DNA from: Rubripirellula tenax
Lineage (GTDB): Bacteria; Planctomycetota; Planctomycetia; Pirellulales; Pirellulaceae
Assembly: GCF_007860125.1 (NCBI RefSeq)
Contig: NZ_SJPW01000004.1
Coordinates: forward strand, 280,372-344,371
Length of the DNA: 64,000 nt
Direction: 5' to 3'
Shown in pieces: positions 61,855 to 64,000 of this stretch. Position 1 is the first letter of the stretch. Every line of letters starts with the position of its first letter. The notes below the pieces were generated by a model. The model was not told the origin of the DNA, ran no database searches, and saw nothing but the letters and a program-made list of their open reading frames with translations. Position numbers and translations under genes: made by a program.

Positions 61855-63174
61855 ATGATTCATCGAATATTGCTTCTCTCCGCAATGGTCGTTTCTTTTA
61901 CAACCATCGCCAAAGCTCAGTCTTTTGGAGGCGTTGTTTCGGATTCCGAAACCTCTGCTCCGATTCCAAACGTGACGGTGCTTCAGTTGGAAGACAACAT
62001 CACCGCAACGACCGGTCAAGATGGATCTTTCAAGATCGAGGGCGGCGGTGAGGGTGCTAAAACGCTGCGATTCATTTCCGAAGGCTACGTATTCGATGAA
62101 AAGCGGCGCATTGCACCCACCAACACGATCACCGTTTCGTTGCGAAAGACAAAAAAGAGCGCCGCGAGCATCCGGGAAGAAGGCTATATCGCCAACGGTT
62201 GTGAAATCACGAACCCCGAAAAGCCCGAATGGAATATTCGTTTCGAGCACTCACCGTTGAAGGGTGATTTGGCGCCGGACCCCAACTTCACACGCCGCGA
62301 TCCGAGTGCCGTCATTTTCGTCAATGACAAGTACTACGTTTGGTATTCGTACAGCCTGACGCACAACACCGACAAGGAAGCGCCTTGGGATTTGAACGAT
62401 CTCTATTTCGCGACATCGAGTGACGGAGAGACTTGGGAAGAAAAAGGGCCAGCAGTGATGCGAGGGGCCGAGGGCGAGTTCGACCACCGGTCCGTTTTCA
62501 CGACGGAAATTTTCGTCCACGACGGCGTCTATTATCTGGTCTATCAAGCGGCTGCTGATCTGGACGGAGTTTACAATCGCAACTTTGTCGGCATGTCCCA
62601 AGCAAGTTCACCAGACGGGCCTTGGACCAAACTAAAGGAGCCTGTGCTTCGACCGACGTACGTGAACACTCCATATTTTGACAACAACGCCGTTCATGAT
62701 CCCTGCTTGATTCACTACAACGACAAGTTCTATCTGTACTACAAAGGCGAGTGCAATTGTTTCGATTGCGAGGGTTGCGAACGCTGGTGCAACCCCATTT
62801 GCGGATTGAAAAAGCAAGTGAAGTGGGGCGTCGCCATCGCGGACAGTCCGACGGGACCGTTTGTTAAATCGGAATTCAATCCAATCACCAACACGGGTCA
62901 CGAAGTGATGGTTTGGAAATACGGGACGGGAGTTGCGATCCTGCAGCACCAAGATGGCCCGGAAGCTAAGACGATTCAGTATGCCGAAGACGGTGTTAAT
63001 TTTGAAATCATGGGCAACGCCATCGACATGCCCGAAGCTGCGGGATTGTTTCGCCCTTCGGATCCCGAAAACACGCCGCATGCCGGCGTGGATTGGGGAC
63101 TCAGCCACGTGCTGAAATGGAACGCGGGGCCAAAGGGGTGGATGTACATTCAAAAGTACAAGAAGATCAAGTGA
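61855..63174 (+). CDS. GH117 family glycoside hydrolase
   Basis: A 439-aa exported enzyme. After the signal peptide comes a carboxypeptidase-regulatory-like domain (about 24-97, GGVVSDSETSAPIPNVTVLQ). Then a five-blade GH117 domain (about 130-439): RRDPSAVIFVNDKYYVWYS, FDHRSVFTTEIFVHDGVYYL, NAVHDPCLIHYNDKFYLYYK, NPITNTGHEVMVW and AEDGVNFEIMG. GH117 enzymes release 3,6-anhydro-L-galactose from agar oligosaccharides; Asp149, Asp282 and Glu350 may be the acidic residues. A Cys-rich insert (CNCFDCEGCERWCNPICG) is unusual. ATG 61855 gives the best signal peptide. Confidence 0.85.
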   Translation: MIHRILLLSAMVVSFTTIAKAQSFGGVVSDSETSAPIPNVTVLQLEDNITATTGQDGSFKIEGGGEGAKTLRFISEGYVFDEKRRIAPTNTITVSLRKTKKSAASIREEGYIANGCEITNPEKPEWNIRFEHSPLKGDLAPDPNFTRRDPSAVIFVNDKYYVWYSYSLTHNTDKEAPWDLNDLYFATSSDGETWEEKGPAVMRGAEGEFDHRSVFTTEIFVHDGVYYLVYQAAADLDGVYNRNFVGMSQASSPDGPWTKLKEPVLRPTYVNTPYFDNNAVHDPCLIHYNDKFYLYYKGECNCFDCEGCERWCNPICGLKKQVKWGVAIADSPTGPFVKSEFNPITNTGHEVMVWKYGTGVAILQHQDGPEAKTIQYAEDGVNFEIMGNAIDMPEAAGLFRPSDPENTPHAGVDWGLSHVLKWNAGPKGWMYIQKYKKIK

Positions 63175-63223
63175 CGCTTGGGCTGCCGGACTGGCGGGAA
63201 CTTGAGAATCAACCGTCCCATTG

Positions 63224-64000
63224 TCATGGACTGACTACCTGTGTCCATGCAACCGAGTCTCGTTCAACGATCAGATAGCGCCGATCGATGGACAGGTTGG
63301 AAAATCGCTGCTCTTTGCCGGTCGGCCACTTCACGACAACCGTTACGGGTTCGGAAGCGAAACCTAGACCAAAGGCAAGGACGGCTTCATTGCGTCCTTG
63401 GAATCCATCGCCGGTTGAGACTACGGCGATCTGTCTTTTCGATTCCGTGATAACGGTGACATGGGCGCCGATCGCATCACGCTCGCTGGCCGTGCCGACC
63501 AATTGCAACTGAATCCAATGATGGTTTGAATCCGTCTGATTCTCAAGCAACGCGACAGGCTCCTGCAAATCAACGACAAGGAAATCGATTCGTCCATCCG
63601 CATTGTGATCGCAGGTGATCAAGCAGCGTCCAAGATGATTCTTGTTCCAGTATTCGCCGCCGCAGTCCGTGGCCAATTCAAAACGATCACCTCGGTTGAC
63701 CGCGAGTTGCGTCGGCATTTCAAACGCGATCCCTTTGTAAGTGAAATCGTCGATGTATCCGTTGGCAAAGATAACATCGGTCCATCCGTCGTTGTCAAAA
63801 TCGAGGGACTGGACGCCGAATCCCAGCACGTTGGCACTGATTTGATGGAGCCGATACTGTGCGGCCAAATCACGAAACGTGCCATCGGATGTTTGCAGGA
63901 ACAGATTCGCCCACTCGTCCAGAAAGTTGGCGACGACAAGGTCGGGAAAGCCGTTGTGATCGAAGTCTGCTTTGGCGACACCCATACAAGCTTGTGCGGC
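63224..64000 (-). CDS. CRTAC1/ASPIC-UnbV-like FG-GAP protein, partial
   Basis: The C-terminal part of a larger minus-strand gene; the frame continues to the window edge. It has FG-GAP repeats (KADFDHNGFPDLVVANFLD, SLDFDNDGWTDVIFANGYID, ITCDHNADGRIDFLVVD) followed by the ASPIC/UnbV end domain (HWIQLQLVGTASERDAIGAHVTV, VVVKWPTGKEQRFSNLSIDR). This is a calcium-binding propeller-like surface protein. It is tail-to-tail with the GH117 gene, 49 nt apart. The N-terminus is not in the window. Confidence 0.85.
   Translation of the reverse strand, partial: AAQACMGVAKADFDHNGFPDLVVANFLDEWANLFLQTSDGTFRDLAAQYRLHQISANVLGFGVQSLDFDNDGWTDVIFANGYIDDFTYKGIAFEMPTQLAVNRGDRFELATDCGGEYWNKNHLGRCLITCDHNADGRIDFLVVDLQEPVALLENQTDSNHHWIQLQLVGTASERDAIGAHVTVITESKRQIAVVSTGDGFQGRNEAVLAFGLGFASEPVTVVVKWPTGKEQRFSNLSIDRRYLIVERDSVAWTQVVSP

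Overview
The window looks like a piece of a marine planctomycete chromosome of the Pirellulaceae (Rhodopirellula-like). I infer this from the gene content: a DUF1559 prepilin-like protein, PEP-CTERM and SHD1 secreted proteins, PSD1/DUF1501 and DUF1592/DUF1552 pairs, a DUF1080 protein, sulfatases, FG-GAP/CRTAC1 proteins, and Cys-rich porins. Many neighbouring genes overlap by 1-4 nt (ATGA or TGATG junctions). I see no rRNA, tRNA, phage, insertion-sequence transposase or CRISPR array.

Layout. 0.1-3.5 kb: acpP and fabF (fatty-acid synthesis), an unknown protein and a ceramidase-like membrane protein. 3.5-7.7 kb (minus strand): clpX, a small membrane protein, a TIM-barrel isomerase-like protein and a UbiA-family prenyltransferase. 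7.9-10.5 kb: a PEP-CTERM protein and an SHD1-domain protein. 10.5-15.7 kb: an unusual PQQ-propeller/sulfatase fusion coupled to an FG-GAP protein, flanked by sulfatase and receiver-domain remnants. 15.7-21.3 kb: an ECF sigma factor overlapping a 1684-aa protein that joins an anti-sigma-like N-terminus to a thioester-containing alpha-2-macroglobulin. 21.4-28.6 kb: a probable acid-sugar locus with an enolase-superfamily dehydratase, a GntP permease, DUF1552 and DUF1592 proteins, and a divergent FadR-type regulator with a palindromic operator candidate.

28.6-31.7 kb: a small lipoprotein, the DUF1559 protein, a DUF1801 gene with a truncated tandem duplicate, and several hairpin repeats. 31.7-39 kb: envelope lipoproteins, two of them Cys-rich and two paralogous, a membrane-anchored methyltransferase, a zinc-ribbon protein and a secreted unknown. 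39.4-44.1 kb: ftsY and two tandem Cys-rich porins. 44.2-49.2 kb: the ammonium transporter amt behind a good sigma-54 promoter and an NtrC-like palindrome, a P-II protein with unusual loops, a DJ-1/PfpI protein, an SRPBCC/epimerase fusion and a membrane protein. 49.2-54.5 kb: two unknowns and a very large TolC-like lipoprotein. 54.5-63.2 kb: a PAS-AraC regulator divergent from a run of PSD1, DUF1501, DUF1080/alpha-beta-hydrolase and GH117 genes, which looks like a red-algal galactan (agar-type) utilisation locus. A partial CRTAC1-like gene runs off the right edge.

The most interesting candidates are the sigma / anti-sigma-A2M pair, which would couple a periplasmic protease trap to transcription; the sigma-54-controlled amt with its unusual P-II; the GH117 locus; and the near-identical hairpin repeats. 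All functional statements rest on motif recognition by eye; no database search was run.
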